DNA of 64,000 nt from Pseudoalteromonas sp. MM1. Its GTDB lineage: Bacteria > Pseudomonadota > Gammaproteobacteria > Enterobacterales > Alteromonadaceae. Made by a program: the position numbers and the translations under genes. Below, piece after piece: positions 48,806 through 57,350 of this stretch. The notes under the pieces are model-generated. The model did no database searches, was not told where the DNA came from, and saw nothing but the letters and a program-made list of their open reading frames with translations. The stretch lies in assembly GCF_030296835.1 (NCBI RefSeq), contig NZ_AP027922.1, positions 2,790,001 to 2,854,000 on the forward strand, in the 5' to 3' direction. The stretch's first letter is position 1. Each line of letters opens with the position of its first letter.

Positions 48806-49483
48806 TTAGAGCTCTGTTGTCATTAAAAGAGTTAACTCACTGTCACTCGAGGTAGAAGCGGTTCTTTTGAACTGCCGCCAAAACGCTTGTTTCATTAACT
48901 TATCGTTTAGCTCTCGCCATTGGGTATGATCAAACGAGTCGTTATCCGTAGGTGCAGCAAGTTCAAATTTACACACCGTGCTTTTACACGATGCGCTAAC
49001 AACCTCTGGGGTCGCGTTTAAATCTGCGGTTAGTAAAAAGTCTTGTAGCGCTAATTCGGTTTGATAAGCCCACTCTTCATTGCGTACTTGCTCATCAAAT
49101 TGCGCTTGTAAAACAGCCTGCGCATCCGAGGGGGCACGCAGCTGCTGCGCCGCGTTTTTCATCAAGGCTTTTTGCGCTGCTAATTGCTGCCTAAGCTGCG
49201 ACACTTGCTCTTTTAAAGGAAGCTCATCAAGCGGTTGTGGATCTGGATTAGGGGAGTTATCTTGTTGCTCTATACCAGCGCTTTGCTCAGGGGATGCTGA
49301 TACAACACGCTTTGCTGTTGCTTCACTGCTTTTAGGCGGCTGCACAAAAGGTGCCTGCTTTGTATCAACATGTTGTACCTTTGCAGGTTTTGAGTCACTT
49401 GAAGCCACATTAAAGTAGCTCCATGTTAAACCTACACCCGCAATAAAACCTATGCCTAATGTTAATAAGCTATGTTTGCTCAT
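48806..49483 (-). CDS. Hypothetical membrane-anchored protein with Cys pair
   Basis: This 225-residue product is unrecognised. It has one N-terminal transmembrane helix (LLTLGIGFIAGVGLTWSYF), a Pro/Ser/Gln-rich linker, a coiled-coil segment (LKEQVSQLRQQLAAQKALMK) and a C-terminal soluble domain with a CxxxxC pair (ASCKSTVCKFEL) that could form a disulfide in the periplasm. AAAAGGAATT precedes the ATG. It lies between convergent xseA (ten bases) and cysE. Confidence 0.6.
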   Translation of the reverse strand: MSKHSLLTLGIGFIAGVGLTWSYFNVASSDSKPAKVQHVDTKQAPFVQPPKSSEATAKRVVSASPEQSAGIEQQDNSPNPDPQPLDELPLKEQVSQLRQQLAAQKALMKNAAQQLRAPSDAQAVLQAQFDEQVRNEEWAYQTELALQDFLLTADLNATPEVVSASCKSTVCKFELAAPTDNDSFDHTQWRELNDKLMKQAFWRQFKRTASTSSDSELTLLMTTEL

Positions 49484-49522
49484 TTTAATTCCTTTTATAA
49501 TTACTTTTTACTTATGCCTTAG

Positions 49523-50341
49523 TTACAGCATCGCGCTAGTATGTGATTCGTTTTCAGGCTCTTCGGTCGTTAAAAAGTTTTGGTTCATACTTTGCGCAGG
49601 ACAGGGACAATCCGGTCTGCCAATAATTTTAGCCGGTACGCCTACAGCGGTAGTATGCGGCGGCACTGCGGTTAAAACGACTGATCCTGCGCCAATACGT
49701 GCGCCCTCACCTACTTCAATATTACCCAACACCTTAGCACCTGCACCAATAAGCACACCCGCTCTAATTTTAGGATGGCGGTCGCCTTGCTCGTTACCAG
49801 TACCACCAAGCGTTACCGATTGAAGTATTGATACATTATCTTCAATTACCGCGGTTTCACCAATAACAATACCGGTGGCGTGATCAAACATTATCCCTTT
49901 ACCCACCTGACACGCAGGGTGAATATCAACCCCAAACACTTCTGAGGTGCGGCTTTGAATAAAGCGCGCCAGTTCTTTGCGGTTTTGCTGCCACAAGCAG
50001 TTAGCTAAACGATGCGCTTGAATAGCATGAAACCCTTTTAAGTTTAAAATAACTGTAAGGTAGGTTTCGGCTGCTGGGTCTCTGTCCTTAACAGCTTTAA
50101 TATCTTCGGCCACATAGGTAAGCATACGGTCGCACTTTACAAACGCTTGGTCGAACAACTCACGTATTGTAAAAGCCGATACCACTGCATCTGCCAACTT
50201 ATTAGCAACAATAAAGCTTAACGCCGAACCTAAACACTCATGATTTAAAATGCATGAATACACATGACTTGCTAAAAGTGGTTCGCGAGTTACAACTTCA
50301 TTAGCTTCACTACGAAGCTGTTGCCAAATTTCATGACGCAT
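49523..50341 (-). CDS. cysE: Serine O-acetyltransferase
   Basis: CysE makes O-acetylserine, the direct precursor of cysteine, and is usually feedback-inhibited by cysteine. The 272-residue protein has the N-terminal helical domain (EIWQQLRSEANEVVTREPLL) and the left-handed beta-helix hexapeptide region with FGVDIHPACQVGKGIMFDHA, TGIVIGETAVIEDNVSI and QSVTLGGTG, then the PAKIIGRP tail. Length and layout match the E. coli enzyme (273). serA and serB elsewhere in the window feed it. Confidence 0.96.
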   Translation of the reverse strand: MRHEIWQQLRSEANEVVTREPLLASHVYSCILNHECLGSALSFIVANKLADAVVSAFTIRELFDQAFVKCDRMLTYVAEDIKAVKDRDPAAETYLTVILNLKGFHAIQAHRLANCLWQQNRKELARFIQSRTSEVFGVDIHPACQVGKGIMFDHATGIVIGETAVIEDNVSILQSVTLGGTGNEQGDRHPKIRAGVLIGAGAKVLGNIEVGEGARIGAGSVVLTAVPPHTTAVGVPAKIIGRPDCPCPAQSMNQNFLTTEEPENESHTSAML

Positions 50342-50677
50342 AATACTGCCTTAAATTGATATAAAAAGAGCCTTTTGCTAAGTCTAACGGATTTAACGCC
50401 TTATGTGTTAATCCCTTAACTATTTGTTCTGGTTATTAGTTATAACTAGCAATCTCAAATAATATTATAGATGCTTAGCTTTTTTTTAGATTAAGCTATA
50501 CGACAGTAGCTAAAGCAACCTACACATATAAAAACAAAATAAATTGTTATAAATCAAAAGCTAGCACAGTATGGCAGGTGTGGTGTCATATGCCAAACTA
50601 ACTACTGACATACTACTGACGGCGTAAAAAATAAAAACAAACGCTAAATTAGCATCATCAACTCAACAAGGATAACG
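50342..50677. other. Divergent intergenic region before the membrane HTH pair
   Basis: The 336-base, very AT-rich gap between cysE and the 135-residue gene holds no gene I can support. No clear palindromic operator was identified, although the downstream HTH protein might bind here. Confidence 0.4.
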
Positions 50678-51085
50678 ATGATGAAAAACGACATATTAAA
50701 TACTAAAAAACTCGGCTATAAATTTTACTTTCAGGATGGCGACAACCAAATTGCTTGTTTTGGTAGTTACTTCACTGGTAAAGAAGAAGTGTACATAAAT
50801 GATGATTTATTCAGTAAAAAGCGCACTATTAATTGTGCAAGCACGCATTCTTTTGATTTTGGGGGCGCACAGTACCAAGTAAAATTTGACATGCTCAACA
50901 TACTCACTGGGCGCCTAGAATGTACTCTTTATAAAAATAGCAGTGTGATAGCCAAACAAGTTCAAAGTAGCCTTTCGGATGATCCTAAAAAAGCAGCATT
51001 TTTTCTTGCTGGCTGTACATTAGGTGGAGCGGTATTTGGCTATACAACAGCCACCATTGTTGAACTATTTGTAGGGAAGCTTTAA
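50678..51085 (+). CDS. Hypothetical protein with C-terminal transmembrane helix
   Basis: This 135-residue protein is unrecognised. The first 100 residues look like a small beta-rich soluble domain (YKFYFQDGDNQIACFGSYF and YQVKFDMLNILTGRLECTLY), and the C-terminus is a transmembrane helix (AAFFLAGCTLGGAVFGYTTA). AAGGATAACG precedes the two adjacent ATG codons. One base separates it from the HTH gene, which also has a C-terminal membrane helix, so the two are very likely partners. Confidence 0.6.
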   Translation: MMKNDILNTKKLGYKFYFQDGDNQIACFGSYFTGKEEVYINDDLFSKKRTINCASTHSFDFGGAQYQVKFDMLNILTGRLECTLYKNSSVIAKQVQSSLSDDPKKAAFFLAGCTLGGAVFGYTTATIVELFVGKL

Positions 51086-51086
51086 C

Positions 51087-51401
51087 GTGCAATTAAATCC
51101 TACAACAGTTAAATCGCTTAGAAGTAAGTTAGATTGGACGCAGCAACAGCTTGCAGATGCCTGCGATGTAAGTTTGCGGACCATTCAACGGGTTGAAAAA
51201 GAAGGCGCCGCTTCAAAAGAAACCACTATGGCGCTTTGTGCAGTACTTGAAGTACGCCAAGGCGAGCTAATTAAACTTGATGAGCTTAGAAATGATGACG
51301 TTAAAAGTACGCCAACTAAAAGCTTTTTAGCGGGAGTTGTTATTAGTTCCTTAATAAGCTTTGCTCTTGGGGCTGGCTCAGTGCTTTTAGCGACTAACTA
51401 A
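51087..51401 (+). CDS. Membrane-anchored XRE-family HTH protein
   Basis: The 104-residue product starts with an XRE helix-turn-helix (VKSLRSKLDWTQQQLADACD, then VSLRTIQRVEKEGAASKETT, residues 8-60) and ends with a transmembrane helix (FLAGVVISSLISFALGAGSV). The start is a GTG at 51087 with GGGAAG upstream. A DNA-binding domain fixed to the membrane suggests a signal passed from the membrane protein encoded just upstream. A bidirectional terminator follows. Confidence 0.8.
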   Translation: MQLNPTTVKSLRSKLDWTQQQLADACDVSLRTIQRVEKEGAASKETTMALCAVLEVRQGELIKLDELRNDDVKSTPTKSFLAGVVISSLISFALGAGSVLLATN

Positions 51402-51420
51402 TACCTTACGCTAATTAAAT

Positions 51421-51457
51421 AAAAATGCCCCAGGCTATAAGCACTGGGGCATTTTTT
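51421..51457. terminator. Bidirectional terminator after the HTH gene
   Basis: AAAATGCCCCAG pairs with CTGGGGCATTTT (one bulge region in the loop GCTATAAGCA), flanked by A and T runs. It separates the HTH gene from the convergent M16 protease gene. Confidence 0.88.
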
Positions 51458-51480
51458 ACACATTGAATAAAGCGCTTAAA

Positions 51481-54360
51481 TTACTGAAACACTTTTTCAA
51501 CGGCCATTACTTCAATATTTTTAGCTGGGATTGCTAATGTGTAATCGGCAATGACTTTATCCTCAGCAACAAGCGCTGCTGGTTTTTCTGTGTTGTAAAC
51601 CATTGGCGAGGTTTGCTCTGACACTAAACGTTTTTTCATGTCTTCGCCGTCACCGGTAATAAACACATACTGCACGTTATCTGTTTGCAGGTTATCTTTA
51701 ATCACGCGATTAACATCAGCAAGCGTTAGCTTTTCAAGTTTACTTGTCACGTATTTTACAAACGACTCTGTGTTGTAAAATTCGCTATCAAGTGCATAAC
51801 CTAATTGGCGGTTTTGGCTTGCGACAAGCTGCGGTACGTAGTTAATTAAAAAGTTACGTGTTGCTTCAAAGTCTTTTTCGGTTAAGCCATTTTTAATAAG
51901 CTTATCCAGCTCATACAATGCGGTACGTGTTGCAAAATGTGCATCGTTATTAGAGCGCAGTGGGCGTAACCAAATTTGGAATATTTGCTCAGAGCGCCCT
52001 AAGTTTGCATCAGGCTTAGTTTGAAACATACCACGTGGGAAGTACTCAATATAAGCATAATCGCCGTAGTTCATACCCCGTGTTTGACGAATTCGCTCAT
52101 ACAGGTATGAGTTAGAACTACGGTGCTCACCAAAGTACGAACGCACCAGCCAAAGGGCTGTCCAATCTTCACTACTACGAATAGTATCAATTGGGAAACC
52201 AAACGATACCGCAGTTGATTGCGCTGACTTTTCTACAATCGTGGCATGGTGACCTTTAAGCTCTGGCGCATCAGGAATACTTAATCGGCTTTGCTCGCCT
52301 TTAGGTAAGGTTGCTAAATCGCTCATCATTTCGGCTTTAAGCGCTTTTGGCACAGCGCCAATTAAACCCAGTGTTAGTTTAGATTGGGTAAGCTCTTTGT
52401 TGTAAAATGCTTTTACATCATCAAGCGTTAGTGCTTCTAAATCAGAAATATCACCGTAATTGTAGCTTTCGTATGGGTGGCCTTTGTAAAGTGCACTGTA
52501 TAGCACTTCTTTACCTAACTCTTCATCGTTAGAGGCTTTTAAGCCCGACTTAATACCGTCGATCATTTCTTTTTTAAGGCGTTTAAAGTCATCGTCTCTA
52601 AAGCCTGGGTTAATTAACTGATCGCTTACAAGCGCATACCATGTAGCTGCGTTATCTTTATGAATACGCCCTTGAAATGACAGCATTTCTTTATCTATTT
52701 GATAACCAAAGCTGCCAGCAAGCGGATAAAGCGCTTTTTGTATATCTTTGTAACTCGTACTTTGCGAGCCACCTTGAGCAAGCATAGCGGCGGTGAGTGC
52801 AGCAACCCCTTTTTTACCTTGCGGATCTGCAGCAGCTCCGGTATTGAATAAAAAGTTTACGTCAATCAGTGGCGAGCTATTGGTTTTATCAAGCACTTTA
52901 AATACTGGCGCTTCAGGCGCTTTATCAAGCTTTGCAACTAACGCGTTTAAGCTTGCTTCCTGCTCAAACCCTGGCGCTTTATCAAGTGCCGACATAGTTA
53001 CGGTTGTACGCGCGCCATCTACAAAATATTTATTAGCCACAGCTTTAATGTCTTGTGCGGTTATGTTGTCGGCCGATTTATAAAGCTGGTTAATTACCTC
53101 AGGATCGCGCTCAAAATGCATGTATCTTGCAAGCGTTGAAGCAATGGCTTGCGATGAGTCTAAACCGTTAATAAAGCTGTATTTGAGGTTAGACTTTAAA
53201 TCACTTAATTTTTGCTCATCAACAAGTTCGGTACGTGCTTTTGCGTAAGTGCGATTGATAGCATCACGTGCTTTTGCTAAATCTTCTTCGTTTTCAACTT
53301 TTACAAATACATGCAGTAAACCAGGATCTTTTGTCTCTGGATTGTAGGTAAACATTTGGCTAGCAATTTGTTTATCAACAACCAATTCTTGGTATAAGTC
53401 TGAGTTGTTTGAAAAATAAAGCTGTGAGATCAAATCAAGCGCGGCTCTGTCTTTTTTTGCAGGCTCCCAGGCCGCACCTTTGTAAGATACAAGCAACCAA
53501 TGGCCAGGCAAACCTTCGTTTTTCTCATGTACATATTTAGGCGCTTGTTGTGCAGGCTCAGCTTTTATATCGGCAACGTAATCACCTTTTTTCCAGCCAC
53601 CCCAATGTTTTTTCACCATAGCCATCGTGGCTTTAGGGTCTACATCGCCGACAATTACTAGCGATACATATTCAGGCTTATAAAACTTATCAAAAAATTC
53701 TTTACCGTATGCCATTTGATCTGGCATGGCTTCTATATCTTCAAAAAAGCCCATAGTGGTATGTTTATAGGTATGTTTATCAAAGGCTTCTTCGCGTACA
53801 GCGCTTAATAATTTACGAATTGGACTGGCGTTATTTTTTAAATACTCCCCTTTAACCGTAAGCGCTTCGGTTCTAAATTGCTCTTCGGTGTAGGTTAAGT
53901 TTTGAAAAATATCGGCTTCAATTTCAAGTACTTTATCAAGATGCTGCTTTGAAAAGTTTAAATGGTAGTTTGTGTAATCGTTAGTGGTGTAAGCACGGTT
54001 ATCTACCCCTGCATTTTTAAATATGGCAGTGTATTCGTCTTGCGGAAATTTTTTAGAACCTTTAAACATCATGTGCTCAAAAAAGTGAGCAAAACCGGTT
54101 TTACCTTCTTTTACTTCATTACGCGAGCCAACCGATACCGGAATTTGCAGCGAGACTACATCGGGGTAATCTGTTTTAACTACCATTACACGTAAGCCGT
54201 TATCTAGCTCTTCGATTAAGTACTCTTGCGAAAATACACGTTCCTCAGCGGCTGTTGTTTGCTGTTGTTGTGCCGCTTGGGTGTTTTCGCTTTGCAATGT
54301 TGCGCAGCCTGTTAGTGCCAGCGATACCGCCAAGCTTGTTGCTAATAATTTAAATTTCAT
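51481..54360 (-). CDS. M16 family metallopeptidase, lipoprotein
   Basis: The 959-residue protein begins with a lipoprotein signal (lipobox LTGC, Cys19), then two M16 repeats. The first holds the inverted zinc motif HFFEH in KTGFAHFFEHMMFKG with a downstream Glu in LTVKGEYLKN; the second, beginning near PLIDVNFLFNTGAA, lacks the zinc motif, as usual for the inactive half. It probably degrades peptides in the periplasm from the outer membrane. It is about the length of pitrilysin-type enzymes. It diverges from the MTHFR-like gene. Confidence 0.92.
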   Translation of the reverse strand: MKFKLLATSLAVSLALTGCATLQSENTQAAQQQQTTAAEERVFSQEYLIEELDNGLRVMVVKTDYPDVVSLQIPVSVGSRNEVKEGKTGFAHFFEHMMFKGSKKFPQDEYTAIFKNAGVDNRAYTTNDYTNYHLNFSKQHLDKVLEIEADIFQNLTYTEEQFRTEALTVKGEYLKNNASPIRKLLSAVREEAFDKHTYKHTTMGFFEDIEAMPDQMAYGKEFFDKFYKPEYVSLVIVGDVDPKATMAMVKKHWGGWKKGDYVADIKAEPAQQAPKYVHEKNEGLPGHWLLVSYKGAAWEPAKKDRAALDLISQLYFSNNSDLYQELVVDKQIASQMFTYNPETKDPGLLHVFVKVENEEDLAKARDAINRTYAKARTELVDEQKLSDLKSNLKYSFINGLDSSQAIASTLARYMHFERDPEVINQLYKSADNITAQDIKAVANKYFVDGARTTVTMSALDKAPGFEQEASLNALVAKLDKAPEAPVFKVLDKTNSSPLIDVNFLFNTGAAADPQGKKGVAALTAAMLAQGGSQSTSYKDIQKALYPLAGSFGYQIDKEMLSFQGRIHKDNAATWYALVSDQLINPGFRDDDFKRLKKEMIDGIKSGLKASNDEELGKEVLYSALYKGHPYESYNYGDISDLEALTLDDVKAFYNKELTQSKLTLGLIGAVPKALKAEMMSDLATLPKGEQSRLSIPDAPELKGHHATIVEKSAQSTAVSFGFPIDTIRSSEDWTALWLVRSYFGEHRSSNSYLYERIRQTRGMNYGDYAYIEYFPRGMFQTKPDANLGRSEQIFQIWLRPLRSNNDAHFATRTALYELDKLIKNGLTEKDFEATRNFLINYVPQLVASQNRQLGYALDSEFYNTESFVKYVTSKLEKLTLADVNRVIKDNLQTDNVQYVFITGDGEDMKKRLVSEQTSPMVYNTEKPAALVAEDKVIADYTLAIPAKNIEVMAVEKVFQ

Positions 54361-54559
54361 TGTTGTCCCTTTTTAAATTGAGCAAATTTGTTATTAGATT
54401 TAATGCTAATTCATAGTTGATTATGCCCTAAAGCGAATGATTGTAAGAGCTTTGCGACATTTTTAATGTAAACAACTGTGTCAATTCCCTATTTTAAAAA
54501 CACTTAAGCATGAAAAATGCTCAAGTTAATTGAAAAACTTTCACTAAATAAATCTATCT

Positions 54560-54575
54560 AGACGTCTAAATGGCT
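54560..54575. promoter_or_regulatory. Probable MetJ operator of the MTHFR-like gene
   Basis: AGACGTCT at 54560-54567 is an exact met box; the flanking octamers AAATGGCT (right) and ATCTATCT (left) are weaker matches. It lies 44 bases upstream of the MTHFR-like start. The same exact octamer is present before metK. Confidence 0.65.
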
Positions 54576-54610
54576 GCTATATTAAATTACATACATTGGA
54601 CTAAGCTGGA

Positions 54611-55576
54611 ATGAGGATTATGGCTTTATCACTACAAGAAAAAATAGAAGACACCAATCAAGGTGTTTATCTTATTGGTACTACTCCGCCTAAAATTGGT
54701 ACTGATAAAGCGCAACTAAAAATCATTGCAGAAAAACTACTTGCTCGCTTACACGAAATTGAATACGACGGCGTAATAATTTACGACATTCAAGATGAGA
54801 GTAGCCGCACAGATAAAGCACGCCCATTTCCATTTAAACAAACTGTAGACCCTCGTGAATACAGCCATTTATTACGTAATTTATCGGCTCCAGATGTCAT
54901 TACTTACAAAAGTGTGGCACAACGTGGTGTAGAAGAGTTTAAAGGCTGGTTGGATGAAACCAAAAACGACTACGATTTAAAAAATGTGGTTTTAGTAGGT
55001 AGCCCCTCATCGGAAGGTGATATAAAACTAAGCTTGCCCGATGCCTATAAAACGCTTGCAGAGCAAAGTGATGACTTCTTTTTAGGGGGCGTTACCATAG
55101 CAGAGCGCCATGCAAGTAAGCGAAATGAGCACGAGCGCCTTATAGAAAAAACAGCACAAGGTTGTCAGTTTTTTATATCGCAAGCGGTTTACGACGCACA
55201 AGCAACTATAGAGCTAATCACTAGCTATGCGCGTACCTGTAAAGCACAAGGTATAACACCAAAACGTATTATATTAACGTTTACCCCGTGCGGCGGCGAT
55301 AAAACCTTAGAGTTTATGCAATGGTTGGGTATCTCAGTGCCAGAGGCCACTAAATGGCGCATGCTTGATGCAGAAAACACATTAAGTGAATCGGTACGTA
55401 TTTGCCGAGAAAACCTCGACCTAATACTTAAAAGCTGTGCGCATCTTGATGTGCCACTGGGCTTAAATATTGAGAGCTTAACAAACCGTAAAGAAGAAAT
55501 TGACGCATCAATAAACCTATACCGCTTATTAAAAGCCATTATGGAATTAAACCTAGCTGAAAAACAAATTGCTTAA
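54611..55576 (+). CDS. Methylenetetrahydrofolate reductase-like protein
   Basis: The 321-residue protein (318 if the ATG at 54620 is used) aligns in outline with MetF: GTTPPKIGTDKAQLK, VVLVGSPSSEGD, LGGVTIAERHASKRNEHERL and TAQGCQFFISQAVYD correspond to MetF blocks in order. However, where E. coli MetF has catalytic Glu28 in FEFFPP this protein has Gly (GTTPP), and the folate-contacting Asp120 of RGD is Ser (VGS). It is therefore a MTHFR-fold paralogue with doubtful standard activity. A MetJ box upstream ties it to methionine or one-carbon metabolism. It stands alone. Confidence 0.65.
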   Translation: MRIMALSLQEKIEDTNQGVYLIGTTPPKIGTDKAQLKIIAEKLLARLHEIEYDGVIIYDIQDESSRTDKARPFPFKQTVDPREYSHLLRNLSAPDVITYKSVAQRGVEEFKGWLDETKNDYDLKNVVLVGSPSSEGDIKLSLPDAYKTLAEQSDDFFLGGVTIAERHASKRNEHERLIEKTAQGCQFFISQAVYDAQATIELITSYARTCKAQGITPKRIILTFTPCGGDKTLEFMQWLGISVPEATKWRMLDAENTLSESVRICRENLDLILKSCAHLDVPLGLNIESLTNRKEEIDASINLYRLLKAIMELNLAEKQIA

Positions 55577-55714
55577 AAGTTAAATATGAGCCTGCCCATT
55601 ATTTTTAAGTGAACTGGTATACACTACTTATATTCATGATTGTTGTTTTTTAAGGTAGTTCTGAGTATTCTTGTATGCCAATTAGGTAATTACTATTAAT
55701 AAAAGGAATTTTAA

Positions 55715-56328
55715 ATGCCATTAAATGAACAGGTGAAATCAGAAGTAATTAAAAACATTATAAAATATGAGAAAAAATTAATCACTTTTATCTAGACTCT
55801 CAGGGCTATGTAACCATAGGCGTAGGTCATATGATAAAAAACAAACAAGCTTCAGTCCTGCTCCCAATGAATAAAGTAGTTAACAATCAACCAGGTCCTC
55901 CTGCGACTCCTCTAGAAAAACAAAAAGAATTTGAAACAATAGCTAAACAAAAAAGAAACTATAAAGCTGAATGGTATAAACAATTTACTTCACTCACAAT
56001 TAAAGATGTAGAAATTACACGCCAATTAAACAAACATATGGATTCTTTTTACAAAGAGCTTTCTACTCTATATAAAAAATCTAATGGTTATTACGATGAC
56101 TTTGATAAATTAAACAAAAATATACAAGTCGCATTATTTGATATGATTTTTAACTTAGGCGCTGTAAAAATTGTCACAAAGTTTACTGAGTTTGATAAAG
56201 CAATCAAAGCTGGGGATTGGATTAAAGCCGCTAAAGAAAGTTACCGCCCTCAACTCAGTGCAGAAAGAAATAACTACGTAAGAGCAAAACTATCTGCGGT
56301 AAACAACATAAAGGTGATGACACCATGA
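55715..56328 (+). pseudogene. GH24 phage-type lysozyme, frameshifted at an A6 tract
   Basis: The ATG at 55715, preceded by AAGGAATT, opens MPLNEQVKSEVIKNIIKYEK and stops at TAG 55793. From A55777 the -1 frame continues INHFYLDSQGYVTIGVGHMI to TGA 56326-56328. Joined, the protein of about 204 residues has the T4-lysozyme catalytic triad with correct spacing: Glu in KYEKK, Asp nine residues later in YLD, and Thr six further in YVT. One A is missing from a run that would need seven. C-terminal QVALFDMIFNLGA is also typical of GH24. There is no signal peptide. Its stop overlaps the following lipoprotein gene by four bases. Confidence 0.75.
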
Positions 56329-56993
56329 AAAGCTTATCGTTAGTATTATTGATATTTATCTGTGTTGGCTGCTCAAAATTATCTGCTGATGAAATAAAAC
56401 CTAAATTATTTGTTAATTATTTTACAGGTTTAGAATCAGAAGTTGTGATGGATTACCGGAGTATTAAATTAAATTATGATTTAACTTTACGTTCAGAGAG
56501 AAATGTACACTTTTCTAACTGCAAACAAGTAGAAGAAACCACTTCTCATGATATAGCTGTAAGCGAATTTCATTTGTTACAGATGTTGAAAGCAAACTGC
56601 ATCGCATTGAAAAAATACTCTCAAGCTAAAAGCTCGAACGTCAGTTATTTACAGGAAATTCTTGATAAAAATGATATTAGCAATCTTCCTGCTACAGCTT
56701 ACCCTTATGTTAATAAGTATGATAAAAGCCAAAGGCAAGGTAAAACGCTAAGTGAATATCATAAAAAATTTAATACATCGTTAGACATAAGTGGAGCAAT
56801 AAGAGTTGAGACTGAAACTGAACAAATGTTTTACAACGTTGTTGCCACAGGCGATTTCAATGAAGATAAAGTTCAAGACGCAATAATTCGTATTGACTGG
56901 CAGGTAATTGATGCATTTGGTAAAGGGTTTAAGCTTATTATGGTTACGAAGAAATCCGCAGACAAACCATACGAAATTACTACACTAAATTAG
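56325..56993 (+). CDS. Lipoprotein of unknown function, partner of the lysozyme gene
   Basis: The 222-residue protein has a lipoprotein signal (SLVLLIFICVGCSK, Cys16) and a periplasmic region with two further Cys residues (SNCKQVEE and KANCIALKK) that may form a disulfide; the C-terminal half has TGDFNEDKVQDAIIRIDWQV, an EF-like acidic stretch. I recognise no family. ATGA overlap with the lysozyme frame shows coupled expression. A periplasmic partner encoded right after a peptidoglycan hydrolase could be an immunity protein; this is inference. Confidence 0.7.
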   Translation: MKSLSLVLLIFICVGCSKLSADEIKPKLFVNYFTGLESEVVMDYRSIKLNYDLTLRSERNVHFSNCKQVEETTSHDIAVSEFHLLQMLKANCIALKKYSQAKSSNVSYLQEILDKNDISNLPATAYPYVNKYDKSQRQGKTLSEYHKKFNTSLDISGAIRVETETEQMFYNVVATGDFNEDKVQDAIIRIDWQVIDAFGKGFKLIMVTKKSADKPYEITTLN

Positions 56994-57100
56994 TTACATC
57001 CTCCGCAAGTTAGTATTTACACTCCTTGGCAGGCCCTATCGCTTGCCTTTTATATTTTGAATGTATTCCAATAAATTAACTTTTTCAGTGTACCAATACT

Positions 57101-57350
57101 TTATACATATCCGGTCAATACACTTTGTTTTATCTTTGCATTTGAAGTGTATTCATCTAGCAGCTTTTTTATTTTTAAAACTTCAGATTCACTACAGCAT
57201 GGATCTAGTGTTATTACAACGCTGTCTATTACATCCCCAAGGATCAAGTGTATTGTCTACATTATCCTGGAGGCATTTTAAGAAAAGCTTTAACCGTGTC
57301 TCCAAATTTGAGTCAGGCTCAATAAATAATTTATCACTTAAATTTGCTCT
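57101..57350 (-). pseudogene. Frameshifted gene remnant, family unknown
   Basis: On the minus strand one frame reads LFIEPDSNLETRLKLFLKCL then QDNVDNTLDPWG and soon stops, while the next frame continues at the same point with DVIDSVVITLDPCCSESEVL and ends at TAA 57101-57103. The joint is a GGGG run where GGG would keep one frame. No start codon remains; the 5' end abuts the stop of the GGDEF gene. The plus-strand frame over the same bases looks like a shadow. Confidence 0.4.

Noticed and set aside
55772..55777. Programmed -1 frameshift in the lysozyme gene
   Set aside because: The context G-AAA-AAA-T does not allow full re-pairing in the P site and the A6 run is short for transcriptional slippage; mutation or sequencing indel is more likely.
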